Position numbers and translations under genes: made by a program. A stretch of 64,000 nt of DNA from Methanococcoides orientis (GTDB taxonomy: Archaea; Halobacteriota; Methanosarcinia; Methanosarcinales; Methanosarcinaceae), in assembly GCF_021184045.1 (NCBI RefSeq), contig NZ_CP073710.1, positions 1,064,685-1,128,684 on the forward strand, read 5' to 3'. Positions within the stretch are counted from its first letter, which is position 1. Each line of letters begins with the position of its first letter. A model generated the notes under the pieces. That model was not told where the DNA came from. It was given only the letters and a program-made list of their open reading frames with translations, and ran no database searches. Shown here in pieces: positions 29,859 through 38,567 of this stretch.

Positions 29859-30794
29859 TCACTCTGATACCAGAAAGCAGAGGATTTTATTTGCATATTC
29901 TTCCGGTAGATATTGCTCTCCTAAATGTCCCACGCCTTCAAACCTGACAAGTTGTGAATTGGGAACCTGCTCTGTGATCGTAATTGAAAGTTCCGGAGGT
30001 GTGAGAATATCCTTATCTCCTGTAAGAAGAAGCACTTTTTTCTGAATCCCTAGCAGTCTTTCATATGTGCCATCCCAGCCCAGATTTCCTTCTGCATACT
30101 TTCTGATCATTGGGTCTGTAGAAGGATCAGAAGCCCGATATTGAATTCTGCTTCTCAGAATCTCTGTTTCTGGAACATCAAGACTATAGGTTGCTGATGA
30201 AAGGATTAAACGATCAACTTTCCCAGGGTATTCAAGAGCCAATTCCTGGGCAATCGATGCTCCCATAGAGGTACCAAATACATTTGCAGAATCCAGATCA
30301 AGCGCATTCATCAGACCCTCGGCATCATTGACCAGAAGATGTATCGTAATAGAACTGTTATTGTCCGATGAATATCCCATTCCCCTGTTATCGAAGATAA
30401 TTACTCTGTAACTACCGGCCAGCTGTTCCACAAAGGTCGCATTCCACATATCCATTGTTGAAGCAAATGGAGATATCATTAAGATAGGCTCACCTGAACC
30501 AAACTCACGGTAGGCTATCTTAATACCATTAACAGAAGCATATTTTACAGGAGCTTCAAATATCGAAAATTCGCCAGTATCATAATTTTCGCTTTCCCTA
30601 TGCAATCCGTCATTGCTAGATATGCACTCAAGCAGAGGTGGGATGTCAATGAATGAATAGGCATTTACAGAAGATGAATTGATCGAAAATTCTGAAGATC
30701 CTTGTATTGCGCTTTCACCCTCCATTCCAATACAACCAGAAAATGCAAGAGTTATGAGAATCAACGTTAGAATCAGATCAATTCTTAATTTCAT
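29859..30794 (-). CDS. Alpha/beta-hydrolase lipoprotein
   Basis: 311 residues from ATG 30794 (MKLRIDLILTL). The further upstream frame is ignored because the lipoprotein signal begins here. The lipobox AFSGC places Cys21 as the lipidated residue, so it is anchored on the outer face. The hydrolase domain (about 90-310) shows the oxyanion FGSGEP loop, FDNRGMGYS, nucleophile elbow GTSMGAS, an Asp in TGDKD and His in GVGHLG. Substrate is unknown; esters or peptides are possible. An extracellular hydrolase of this type is less common in methanogens. Confidence 0.85.
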   Translation of the reverse strand: MKLRIDLILTLILITLAFSGCIGMEGESAIQGSSEFSINSSSVNAYSFIDIPPLLECISSNDGLHRESENYDTGEFSIFEAPVKYASVNGIKIAYREFGSGEPILMISPFASTMDMWNATFVEQLAGSYRVIIFDNRGMGYSSDNNSSITIHLLVNDAEGLMNALDLDSANVFGTSMGASIAQELALEYPGKVDRLILSSATYSLDVPETEILRSRIQYRASDPSTDPMIRKYAEGNLGWDGTYERLLGIQKKVLLLTGDKDILTPPELSITITEQVPNSQLVRFEGVGHLGEQYLPEEYANKILCFLVSE

Positions 30795-31053
30795 GATATT
30801 TGAATATGATCTAAAATATAAAAAGACAACTTCCAATCAGACAACTAAGCAATCCCGTAGGAAGCATGGAGAAATACTTTCTCAAATGTTGAAAATATTA
30901 GATCGAATTTTCACAGCACTATTAAGAATCTATTCTTACCTGAAACTACATCAAGATAGCAGCTATTTGAGCGAATAATACGTTGTTTGGATATTTAATA
31001 ATCATTAAATCGTAAAGTACTTTCTAAATGTGCATATAAAAACAAGGAATCAT

Positions 31054-33330
31054 TCAGTCAAACTTTTCAGAATATCCTGCAACAACTGCCTGCCCCAAAG
31101 AAACCCCTCCATCACCACATGGGATTCTGTTATGGGTGATAAATTCAAGACCTGCATCCTTAACAACTTCACAGACACGTCCTGTTATGTGTTCGTTATA
31201 AGCAACTCCCCCACTTAGTCCCACAATGTCAACATTCCTTTTCTTAGCAGCTGATATTGCAAGTTCTGCAACCCCGATGGCAAGGGTATCCTCTACAGAA
31301 TATGCCAGATCACAAACTGCATGTGTATCAAGCCTTTCGTAGAGACCATATAACAAACTGGTAGTATCAAGCACTCCTCGTTTGCAAACGACAGGCAGAT
31401 CCAGATCAAGCACGCTCTTTTTTGCAACTGATTCCAGCTTCATTGCAGGCTCACCCTGGTAACTGCGATAATGTGAAACGCCAAGAAGTGCTGCTGCACT
31501 ATCAAGTACCCTTGCAAAACTGCTCGTTCTAACCAGATTTACATCCTTTTCCAGTTGCTGCAATACAATGTCACGTTCTGGCTCACCATGCTTGAAGTAA
31601 AGAGGAAGCTCCCTCAATTCTTTCGCTTCAAGAACATCATGTAGCATCCCCAAAACCATGCGTGAAGGATAGATCGCAGCCGTATCCCCACCGGGCATTG
31701 GCTGCTCCATAAGATGAGCAACTCTTTCATAGCCAGAATATGTGGCTTCAAGGATCTCTCCCCCCCATATTGTTCCATCTTCCCCGTAACCAGCACCATC
31801 AAGAGCTATACCGATGATCCTTGAATCGGCAGACAAGAGATTATCAACCATCAGCGAAACTATGTGTGCATAATGATGTTGCACGAAGACCGTTTTATTT
31901 CCACCTTGCTCCTGTGCGAAACGTGTGGTGTTGAATTCCGGATGCAGGTCACAACCCCATCGATGAGGGTTGATCTTTGTCAACTGTTCTAAATTGGAAA
32001 CGACCTGCTTGTGATACTGAGAAGTCTCAAAGTGCCTTGTGTTCCCGATATACTGGGAGATATATGCACTTTTCTCCTTTGCCAGGGTAACAGTAGTGTT
32101 AAGTTCGGGACCAGAACCAATCGCCGGTTCTATTGAAAACGGAAGCTCTATCCTCTCAGGTACAAAACCCCTCGATCGCCTTATGAAAGCTTTTCTACCA
32201 TTAACGAACCTGATAACCGTATCATCTGTCCTGTTCCTGATAACATAGTTGTGAAGCAGATAATGATCTGCGATTCTTTCGAGATTCAACAATGCCTCCT
32301 CATTATCGGTCACCATCGGAAGACCCGGAAGATTTGCAGATGTCATTACATAAACATCCGTATCACTATTATCGAACAGAAGGTGGTGTGTGCCTGAATA
32401 AGGTAGCATCACACCTATGTTATGCAGATCGGGAGCAATGTGATCAGATAATGCAAGATCATCACTTTTGTCCAGAACAACTATTGGACGCTGCCTGCTG
32501 AGCAATAGGGAACTTTCATCTGCATCGATACTGGCAAAAGAACATACCGTTCCAACATCTTTTGCCATCACCGCAAAAGGCTGAGCAGGACGATCAAGAG
32601 AATTCCTGAGCTTCAGGACAGCACTGTCTGAAGTAGCATCACAGACAAGATGGAAACCACCGTATCCTTTGACTGCAACAATTGATCCATCATCTATGAG
32701 TTCAGCACATCTGATAATGGCATCATTTCCGGATGCAATAACATCACCATTACAATTGGTAAGTGAAAGGACAGGACCACAATCCGGACAGCAGGTGGCC
32801 TGTGCATGGAATCTTCTGTCAGACGGGAGTTTGTACTCAAGACCACACTCCTGACACAGGGGGAATTCGACCATACTGGTATTTTTCCGATCAAAGGGAA
32901 GAGAGCTTACCAGGGAATATCTCGGACCACAGTTCGTACAGGAAGTAAATGGATAGTGATAGCGCCTGTCCTTACGATCATACATTTCCCGCAGGCAATC
33001 GGAACAGATCGCATTGTCAGGGGGGATAATGGAACTGGTAGTATCATCCAGTTCGCTGTCAAGTATCGAGAAAACGGAAAAGCCCGATACAGGGAAAAAC
33101 TTCGTTCTTACTTGGTCAACAAACGATAGAGGTGGTTTTTTAGTATGTAGCTCGTGGAGAAAACGGTCGATATTCTTTTTGTCTCCTTCTGTGACTATCT
33201 CTACGTCATTGCCTGTGTTCTTCACATAACCGCAGAGCCCGTTCTCTGTCGCGATGTGATATACGAAAGGGCGAAAACCAACACCCTGTACCACCCCGCT
33301 AACATTGATCATCCTGCATTGAGTTTGCAT
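31054..33330 (-). CDS. hypF: Carbamoyltransferase HypF
   Basis: 758 residues from ATG 33330, which has AGGT nine bases upstream. The open frame extends 20 codons further but that stretch is not family-like. Domains: acylphosphatase (VSGVVQGVGFRPFVYH), two zinc fingers (CSDCLREM...CTNCGP and CQECGLEY...CCPDCGP), a YrdC-like domain, and a Kae1-like C-terminus (VQHHYAHI, ALDGAGYGEDG, GLSGGVAYNEH). HypF makes the carbamoyl group that HypE converts to the cyanide ligand of the NiFe site. It is separated from the other hyp genes by the hydrogenase block. Confidence 0.95.
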   Translation of the reverse strand: MQTQCRMINVSGVVQGVGFRPFVYHIATENGLCGYVKNTGNDVEIVTEGDKKNIDRFLHELHTKKPPLSFVDQVRTKFFPVSGFSVFSILDSELDDTTSSIIPPDNAICSDCLREMYDRKDRRYHYPFTSCTNCGPRYSLVSSLPFDRKNTSMVEFPLCQECGLEYKLPSDRRFHAQATCCPDCGPVLSLTNCNGDVIASGNDAIIRCAELIDDGSIVAVKGYGGFHLVCDATSDSAVLKLRNSLDRPAQPFAVMAKDVGTVCSFASIDADESSLLLSRQRPIVVLDKSDDLALSDHIAPDLHNIGVMLPYSGTHHLLFDNSDTDVYVMTSANLPGLPMVTDNEEALLNLERIADHYLLHNYVIRNRTDDTVIRFVNGRKAFIRRSRGFVPERIELPFSIEPAIGSGPELNTTVTLAKEKSAYISQYIGNTRHFETSQYHKQVVSNLEQLTKINPHRWGCDLHPEFNTTRFAQEQGGNKTVFVQHHYAHIVSLMVDNLLSADSRIIGIALDGAGYGEDGTIWGGEILEATYSGYERVAHLMEQPMPGGDTAAIYPSRMVLGMLHDVLEAKELRELPLYFKHGEPERDIVLQQLEKDVNLVRTSSFARVLDSAAALLGVSHYRSYQGEPAMKLESVAKKSVLDLDLPVVCKRGVLDTTSLLYGLYERLDTHAVCDLAYSVEDTLAIGVAELAISAAKKRNVDIVGLSGGVAYNEHITGRVCEVVKDAGLEFITHNRIPCGDGGVSLGQAVVAGYSEKFD

Positions 33331-33458
33331 CTTTAATATACCTGGTTCAAGATAGTATAAATAGGCCTCTGTGACGTTACTTTGGATCAAATTAATCGTA
33401 AAACTTTACCGTCATCAATAACAATTATTTTTAAGTATTGTTAAACTTATTTGTAAAT

Positions 33459-33554
33459 GTGGGAAGGAAAGGGCTAATCGACACTATAGTTTATTTGCTT
33501 ATTATATTGCTGCTAATTGCAGTAATCGTTAATCTGAGGCCTACATACCTTTAA
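33459..33554 (+). CDS. Possible 31-residue single-helix membrane peptide
   Basis: GTG 33459 opens a reading of 31 codons ending TAA: a basic start (GRKGLIDT), a long hydrophobic helix (IVYLLIILLLIAVIV) and a short tail NLRPTYL. A TATA-like TTTTTAAG lies about 28 bases before the GTG, the spacing for a leaderless transcript. No homologue is known to me, and short hydrophobic frames can arise by chance in AT-rich DNA. Confidence 0.35.
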   Translation: MGRKGLIDTIVYLLIILLLIAVIVNLRPTYL

Positions 33555-33555
33555 A

Positions 33556-33778
33556 TCACTTATCAGAAGATTTGAATAACTCAAGCTTGATCAGCTGAAC
33601 AAGATCACAGCAATGTACTGTAACCACTCCGAAGCATCCCAAGATTACGCTACATTACATGAAAAAGAATGCTAAGGGGGATATGCTGTTCCAGAACCTT
33701 CTCAGCTTCTTCCATAGGCATACCACTCTTCACAGCAAGAGCCAAGTCCTTATAATCAGAGTTGAAGTAAACTTTTAT
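33556..33778 (-). pseudogene. Decayed paralogue of the 34442 small protein
   Basis: In one frame the DNA reads GCFGVVTVHCCDLVQLIKLEL (33556-33639, shown from its Gly to its last Leu with the following FKSSDK stop). This matches EYFGVVAAYCCDLIQGMKIEL of the intact gene at 34442. In another frame just upstream, a helical segment DYKDLALAVKSGMPMEEAEKV corresponds to its middle part. No start codon, an in-frame TAG and the frame change show that it is broken. Confidence 0.6.
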
Positions 33779-33787
33779 ATTTCACAT

Positions 33788-34138
33788 TCACATTACAACA
33801 GATGGGAAATAGCCATCAATCGCATCTAAAACATTCCAAAAAGCCTTTGCTTCCCCGATATTATCAAAGAAAAACACCTTATCATTGTAAGATGTCATAA
33901 AGAATATCATACCAAAATCCATCCCTTGACTGTAGGGTACAGGAGCTTCTCCACCCATATGACAATATTCGATATATTCCGTAGCGGGTTTCACAAAAAG
34001 CTTTCCTTCGGGTGAATACTTTCCACCATAACAGTAAGTACAGCGGTCACTTAAGAACTTCTTGTAAGCCTCAACAGCTTCTTCAAAGTTCCCATCGTCA
34101 ATTCCAAAGTTCACAATCTCTATCTTCTGTTCCCTCAT
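33788..34138 (-). CDS. Unknown protein, 116 residues, Cys-containing
   Basis: Start ATG 34138 (MREQKIEIVNFGIDDG) is chosen because it overlaps the stop of a preceding 59-codon frame as ATGA, with AAGGGG upstream. An open frame further upstream in this phase is then just overlap. The protein is acidic and globular with an amphipathic helix (NFEEAVEAYKKFL), a CTYCYGGKY segment and an aromatic-rich end. The C-x2-C could bind metal. No family recognised. It lies in a small minus-strand cluster between hypF and the hydrogenase protease. Confidence 0.6.
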   Translation of the reverse strand: MREQKIEIVNFGIDDGNFEEAVEAYKKFLSDRCTYCYGGKYSPEGKLFVKPATEYIEYCHMGGEAPVPYSQGMDFGMIFFMTSYNDKVFFFDNIGEAKAFWNVLDAIDGYFPSVVM

Positions 34139-34314
34139 AACTTCACATTCCCCTTTTTCATCACACCAACAAAACCGGCCTTTAAGCCCATGAACACCGC
34201 CATCGGTTTTTCTACTTTCTCCGACTTGTTGTGCGATGCTAACGGCCATACAATGTTGGAGTCTTTCGTTTTAATCACGACAGTTGGTGGACTATCAATT
34301 GCAGCCTCCTGCAT
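34135..34314 (-). CDS. Small unknown protein, 59 residues
   Basis: ATG 34314 opens 59 codons (MQEAAIDSPPTVVIKTK ... VMKKGNVKL) ending TGA in an ATGA overlap with the next gene. The overlap and the AAGGGG near its end suggest translational coupling. No ribosome-binding site precedes the ATG, so a leaderless transcript would be needed. Basic overall. Function unknown. Confidence 0.4.
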   Translation of the reverse strand: MQEAAIDSPPTVVIKTKDSNIVWPLASHNKSEKVEKPMAVFMGLKAGFVGVMKKGNVKL

Positions 34315-34441
34315 ATTTATTTTTTTTGTATATATTAGTTAGTTAATTCAATATTAGTTCAATAATATAACAATATACGATTAAACCAATAATTCGAAGT
34401 TTCAATCACCAACTTTCTATGCGAGGGATAAAATTCAAAAT

Positions 34442-34669
34442 TCAAGTATCCACGAAATACAAATGCTGATGATCTGGAAAATACATATCTAATTCTATCT
34501 TCATTCCCTGGATCAGATCGCAGCAGTAAGCAGCAACCACACCAAAGTATTCTTTCAGAATCCGACAAAGCTCGTATGTCGTGATGCCATCGTACACGTA
34601 TCCACGTAGTTCCTGGAGAACAGATATTGCCATTTCTTCTTCTTCTTCTTCTGAGATGATTGCATCCAC
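34442..34669 (-). CDS. Small unknown acidic protein, founder of a decayed local family
   Basis: 75 residues from GTG 34669. It begins with a Glu run (ISEEEEEEMAIS), then helix LQELRGYVYDG, ITTYELCRILKEYFGVV, and CCDLIQGMKIELDMYFPDHQHLYFV at the C-terminus (separate stretches). Broken copies of its C-terminal part occur at 33556-33639 and at 47061-47141, the latter next to an integrase remnant. That spread suggests a mobile or phage-derived origin. Function unknown. Confidence 0.5.
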   Translation of the reverse strand: MDAIISEEEEEEMAISVLQELRGYVYDGITTYELCRILKEYFGVVAAYCCDLIQGMKIELDMYFPDHQHLYFVDT

Positions 34670-34739
34670 ATCGATGTCCCGATCAGGTATCGCATCATCT
34701 GACTGTGATCACTGAATACGGGCTTGTGTACAAGCGTGT

Positions 34740-35237
34740 TTATTGCGATGCCCCGGGTATTTCCTCAATAATATACGAAATTACCCTGTCCACCGCAGCA
34801 AGAACCTCCGGACTGAGATCCATTGATAGATCTTCCCTTATCCCGCCGACCTCTATCCCGAAAACAATGATATCTGGAAAATCCTGAACGTGTTTTCCAA
34901 TGGTAAGGATATCAGAAATACCGATATCATGGGCTGAGAATATCCCAGCGTATTCATGGTCTTTATTCAAAAGATCATCAAGATCTAAACGAAGAATTGA
35001 ACCTCTTTTCGTACTTCCACTGCCAACCATTGAATCAACAATAATTGCCTTATCAACACCATCCAGCAGGTTCAGGATATCAAGGCCACATACACCAGCA
35101 TCCAGTATATCAATATCCTCCAGAATACCAGACTCTATTTTTTCGAGAGCTTCGACAACCCTCACGCCAACACCATCGTCCCCCATTAGAATATTTCCAC
35201 ATCCGATTATGCGAACCGATGGATTTAATTCAGACAT
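34740..35237 (-). CDS. Hydrogenase maturation protease (HyaD/HycI family)
   Basis: 165 residues. The family start IIGCGNILMGDDGVGVRVVEAL contains the first Ni-binding acidic residue (Glu or Asp in GDDG). ILDAGVCGLDILNLL supplies the second Asp, and SAHDIGISDIL the His. The enzyme checks Ni insertion and then clips the C-terminal tail of the large subunit after His in DPCxxCxxH. It lies 55 bases downstream of the large-subunit gene on the same strand, and the tail it should remove (16 residues, beginning TIDLTGK) is present. Confidence 0.9.
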   Translation of the reverse strand: MSELNPSVRIIGCGNILMGDDGVGVRVVEALEKIESGILEDIDILDAGVCGLDILNLLDGVDKAIIVDSMVGSGSTKRGSILRLDLDDLLNKDHEYAGIFSAHDIGISDILTIGKHVQDFPDIIVFGIEVGGIREDLSMDLSPEVLAAVDRVISYIIEEIPGASQ

Positions 35238-35292
35238 TTAGGCACCCCTACAACCCGTATATATTCTTACCATATGATAAAATCCAATATTC

Positions 35293-37080
35293 TCACAGCA
35301 GTCGGAATGTACCAGGAAGGTTCTTCCCTGTCAGGTCTATGGTGTGGACAGCACACGTGATACACGGATCATATGACCTCCCCACATGTAAAATACTGGT
35401 AGGATTACTGAAATCGACTCCCAGCCAGTTATCAACTGCAGATATCCTGCACCCCACCAGTGCCTGCTCAAGAGGACCTGGCACCCCTTCACTGTCCCTG
35501 GGACTCAGGTTCCAGGCACTTGGGGTAACTATCTGGTAATTGGCGACCTTTGAATCATCATCTGTTATGAGCCAGTGCCCCAGTGCACCCCGGGGAGCTT
35601 CACAAAGACCCATTCCTCTGGAATCCCTGCCCATTGACATATTAATATCAACACGGAATCTTCCATTTGGATCAAGGTCTGTTGTTATCCACTTGATCAT
35701 CTCATTGGTGACAATGAACAATTCCTGCATGCGTGCTATCATTCTGGTAAAGCTGTTAAAAGGAGAATATCCTTTTTCCCGGAACATTTGTACAAGACCC
35801 GTGACAAGTGGCTCTTTCATAATGAGCAGACGGGATAACGGACCAACCTCGCATGGGATGCCATCATAACGTGGAGCTTTAGACCATGTATATTTTTCCT
35901 CAGAAAAGTTATCATAATTGATCCGGTCGGGATCTGTAAAAGGTTCGGTTACTCCTTCATATGGATGTCTTTCGCCTTCATAATCATCATAGAAAGCATG
36001 TTTGACGTTTTCTGTGACCTTCGTTGAATCAAAATTATGATACTCTAACGAGCTGGTCATAAAACCGGAAGTCTGGAAGCGATCGCCGGAAGGACTTGTC
36101 GGATCATAGCCTTCATGGTCAACGCTATAGAATCCGCCATATGAGAGTAAGCCTATTTTTGAAAGATCATTGTAACCACCCATTTTATCGTGCTTGAGAC
36201 TGATCGGAAGTCCCAGCAGTTCTTCACCGATAAGTTCTGAGCCGAATGCGGAATATAGCTCTACATCCCCCCATCCATTTGAACGTGAAAGGTCATTCTT
36301 CTGAAGTGACATTTCAGTTATTTCGTTAAGGTGTTCAATAAAGAAGTCTACAGCTTTCTTTGGAGAAGACGCCTTGTAAGTGTTCTCGATCCAATCCTCA
36401 AAAGGTATGCCGATTACATTTTTATTTAAGAAATCGACAACTTCAGACATGATCGATGACAAGGTTTGAATGTCTGAAGTTGTTGGATTGTTTGTAACTC
36501 CCCCGGGATAGATTACGGTCTGGTGGGGCATTTTCCCACCGATCACAGCACCGGCATCGTGTAGTCTTTTCTTCATCGGGATAACGCCAACATATGAACT
36601 ACCGGGGGGGATCGGTTCTCCACCGATCTTATAGCTGATCGGGGCAAATCTTCCAAGCAATTCTTTCCAGACAGAAGCTCCAAGGTCACCAAAAGTGGAC
36701 ATTACATTACCATAGGCAGGATTTGCAAGGTCCGGAGCCCACAGGATATAGAAATGGAGTAAATGATTTGAGACCGTATTCAGACCCTGATTTATGTTCC
36801 TTGCAACAAGTGCATCCTTTGGAACCGACTCAGCAACGCCAAAAAGCTCATCAAGCGCATTGACCGCAGCTATTGAGTGTGCTACGGGACATACACCGCA
36901 TATCCTCTGGGATAGAAGAATTGAATCCCTCGGGTCCTGACCACGATATATGCGTTCAAATCCCCTGAAGATCATATTGGAACTTCTGGCTTCCTTTATG
37001 ACACCGTTCTCATCAACCTCAGTATCCAACCTTAGGGGGCCTACGACCCTTGTAAGGGGATCAACTGTTACCCGAACCAT
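35293..37080 (-). CDS. [NiFe]-hydrogenase large subunit, group-1 type
   Basis: 595 residues. The two Ni ligand pairs are intact: RICGVCPVAHS (Cys61, Cys64) near the start and DPCITCAVH (Cys573, Cys576) at the end, followed by a cleavable 16-residue tail. Typical group-1 segments include FRGFERIYRGQDPRDS, HLLHFYILWAPDL and APRGALGHW. Length is within the usual range for uptake hydrogenases. The start overlaps the small-subunit stop (TAATG), so the two subunits are translationally coupled. It oxidises or evolves H2; electron partner not evident because no cytochrome b or F420/ferredoxin subunit is next to it. Confidence 0.93.
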   Translation of the reverse strand: MVRVTVDPLTRVVGPLRLDTEVDENGVIKEARSSNMIFRGFERIYRGQDPRDSILLSQRICGVCPVAHSIAAVNALDELFGVAESVPKDALVARNINQGLNTVSNHLLHFYILWAPDLANPAYGNVMSTFGDLGASVWKELLGRFAPISYKIGGEPIPPGSSYVGVIPMKKRLHDAGAVIGGKMPHQTVIYPGGVTNNPTTSDIQTLSSIMSEVVDFLNKNVIGIPFEDWIENTYKASSPKKAVDFFIEHLNEITEMSLQKNDLSRSNGWGDVELYSAFGSELIGEELLGLPISLKHDKMGGYNDLSKIGLLSYGGFYSVDHEGYDPTSPSGDRFQTSGFMTSSLEYHNFDSTKVTENVKHAFYDDYEGERHPYEGVTEPFTDPDRINYDNFSEEKYTWSKAPRYDGIPCEVGPLSRLLIMKEPLVTGLVQMFREKGYSPFNSFTRMIARMQELFIVTNEMIKWITTDLDPNGRFRVDINMSMGRDSRGMGLCEAPRGALGHWLITDDDSKVANYQIVTPSAWNLSPRDSEGVPGPLEQALVGCRISAVDNWLGVDFSNPTSILHVGRSYDPCITCAVHTIDLTGKNLPGTFRLL

Positions 37081-38159
37081 TATTGGCCAGTCTCCTTCTT
37101 TTTTATACTTTTCATATTTTTCTTACTTGAATACAGAGGTCTGGCATTATCAGGAAAATCCGGTTCCACACATGCAATACATGGGGAACCCGACTGTACA
37201 CAGTAACTGTGCCCATCATTCCATTTGCGAAGTGCACAGTCAGCATGAGCAAGGAAGGCCTGACATCCCATTTTCAACAGGCATTTTTCCCCACCAGCAC
37301 AACTATCAAATTCTTTGTTTTTGAAGAAATCCTTACGGGGACAGTCCTTATGGACGTTATGATCCGGTGGGAAGAAGACCTTTGGCCTGCCAAACTCATC
37401 CAGTACCTCAGGCAGATCATCAGGTACCTTGACATTACCGGATATAATTGCACTTAACGTAAAGATAATCCAGTCAGGATGAGGAGGACAGCCCGGGATG
37501 TTAATCACAGGTTTGTCTATCCCGAGAAGTTTCAGCATGCCTTTTGATGGGTCCTTCTTCGTGAAAGCGACACCCCTGTAATCCAGAATATCAACTATGT
37601 CGCTATTTGCTGTATTAATACCTCCATATGCAGCACAGGTCCCCACAGCTATTATAAGGTCAGCATTCTGGGCTGCCTTTTTGAACATCTCCTTGCTGCT
37701 ACGGTTTCCTGACATGAAATATTTTCCTGAACCTTCAGGCCCGTTTGCAATTGCCCCCTCAACCATCAGGATGTAGTTTCCCCTTTCACTGATCTCATCG
37801 AGCAGGATCTCAGAATTAAGTTCTGATGTATTGGCAGGCTCACCATCAACAAATAGTCCCTGGTGTGCAAGGAATGCTTCATGCCGTTCCAGATCGATGT
37901 TGAGTATCTCAAATGCCTTCAGGAGATCCGGATTGGAAGCATCCAGTAAAGATTCAGAACAGCCCGTACATTGGGCACCCTGTATCCACAGGACATGGGT
38001 CACAGGAAAGTCAGGATCATCCGAAGTATAGTTCTTATAGTTTTCCAGAAGCTTGAAACTCCCGCCCGACCCTCTTGCCTTAAGGAACTTATGCCAGTCC
38101 ATCCTTAAGAAATCAAGATCATTTACACTACTATCTGAATTTGTATTTCCCTCACTCAA
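37080..38159 (-). CDS. [NiFe]-hydrogenase small subunit lacking Tat signal and membrane anchor
   Basis: 359 residues from TTG 38159. An in-frame stop lies just upstream and no ATG precedes it. Cluster ligands are typical of group 1: CTGCSESLL (Cys64, 67), GTCAAYGGI, PGCPPHPDW, then HKDCPRKDFF, CAGGEKCLLKMGC, and CALRKWNDGHSYCVQSGSPCIACVEP in separate stretches. Unlike VhoG-type small subunits there is no twin-arginine leader (N-terminus is polar, with DWHKFLKARG around residue 21) and the C-terminus ends in a Lys-rich tail with no hydrophobic helix. The enzyme is therefore predicted to be soluble and cytoplasmic. Confidence 0.9.
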   Translation of the reverse strand: MSEGNTNSDSSVNDLDFLRMDWHKFLKARGSGGSFKLLENYKNYTSDDPDFPVTHVLWIQGAQCTGCSESLLDASNPDLLKAFEILNIDLERHEAFLAHQGLFVDGEPANTSELNSEILLDEISERGNYILMVEGAIANGPEGSGKYFMSGNRSSKEMFKKAAQNADLIIAVGTCAAYGGINTANSDIVDILDYRGVAFTKKDPSKGMLKLLGIDKPVINIPGCPPHPDWIIFTLSAIISGNVKVPDDLPEVLDEFGRPKVFFPPDHNVHKDCPRKDFFKNKEFDSCAGGEKCLLKMGCQAFLAHADCALRKWNDGHSYCVQSGSPCIACVEPDFPDNARPLYSSKKNMKSIKKKETGQ

Positions 38160-38301
38160 GTGACCATCTCATTATGAATGATTTTTAAGATCGATACTGA
38201 TAGTCCCCCACTAAAATTGATCGATAAAACCCATCTCACTATAGTAGTTATTTTACTTCCAGATATAAATAACAATCCACATGATTAGTAGCAGGCGACA
38301 C

Positions 38302-38332
38302 ATATTAAATATAAAAGACCCTTTTTTATAGT
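38302..38332 (+). promoter_or_regulatory. Promoter of hypC; leaderless start likely
   Basis: TTAAATATAAAAG (38302-38314) is a good archaeal TATA box. Its distance of about 25 bases to the hypC ATG implies that transcription starts at or next to the start codon. No Shine-Dalgarno sequence is present. Confidence 0.5.
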
Positions 38333-38563
38333 ATGTGCATAGCCATTCCGGGGAAAATAACTTCGATCCTGAATGAGAACACGGCTACTGTTGATATCGG
38401 GGGTATAAAGAGAGAGGTGAACCTTGATCTTATAGGGGGAGCTGATAGTTCGCTCATAGGCAAGCATGCACTTGTCCATGTTGGGTATGCTATTTCATTG
38501 ATCTCTGATGAAGAAAGTGAAGAAGTTCTCAAACTACTAAGAGATGTGATGGATCTCAGTTGA
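38333..38563 (+). CDS. hypC: Hydrogenase assembly chaperone HypC
   Basis: 76 residues. The family N-terminus MCIAIPGKI has the essential Cys2, and GKHALVHVGYAISLI is the conserved second motif. HypC carries the Fe(CN)2CO unit with HypD and hands it to the large subunit. It heads the plus-strand operon hypC-hypD-hypA-hypB-hypE, divergent from the hydrogenase structural genes. Confidence 0.95.
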   Translation: MCIAIPGKITSILNENTATVDIGGIKREVNLDLIGGADSSLIGKHALVHVGYAISLISDEESEEVLKLLRDVMDLS

Positions 38564-38567
38564 TATT

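Larger units (their letters stand above)
33331..33787. other. Region between hypF and unknown small genes
   Basis: About 450 bases. It contains a possible 31-codon membrane peptide on the plus strand and a decayed copy of the small protein at 34442 on the minus strand. Apart from these I see no gene. The hypF promoter lies at its left end. Confidence 0.55.

Noticed and set aside
33650-33652. Another in-frame TAG as a pyrrolysine candidate
   Set aside because: The homology after it lies in a different frame, there is no start codon, and the region is a broken copy of a small gene.
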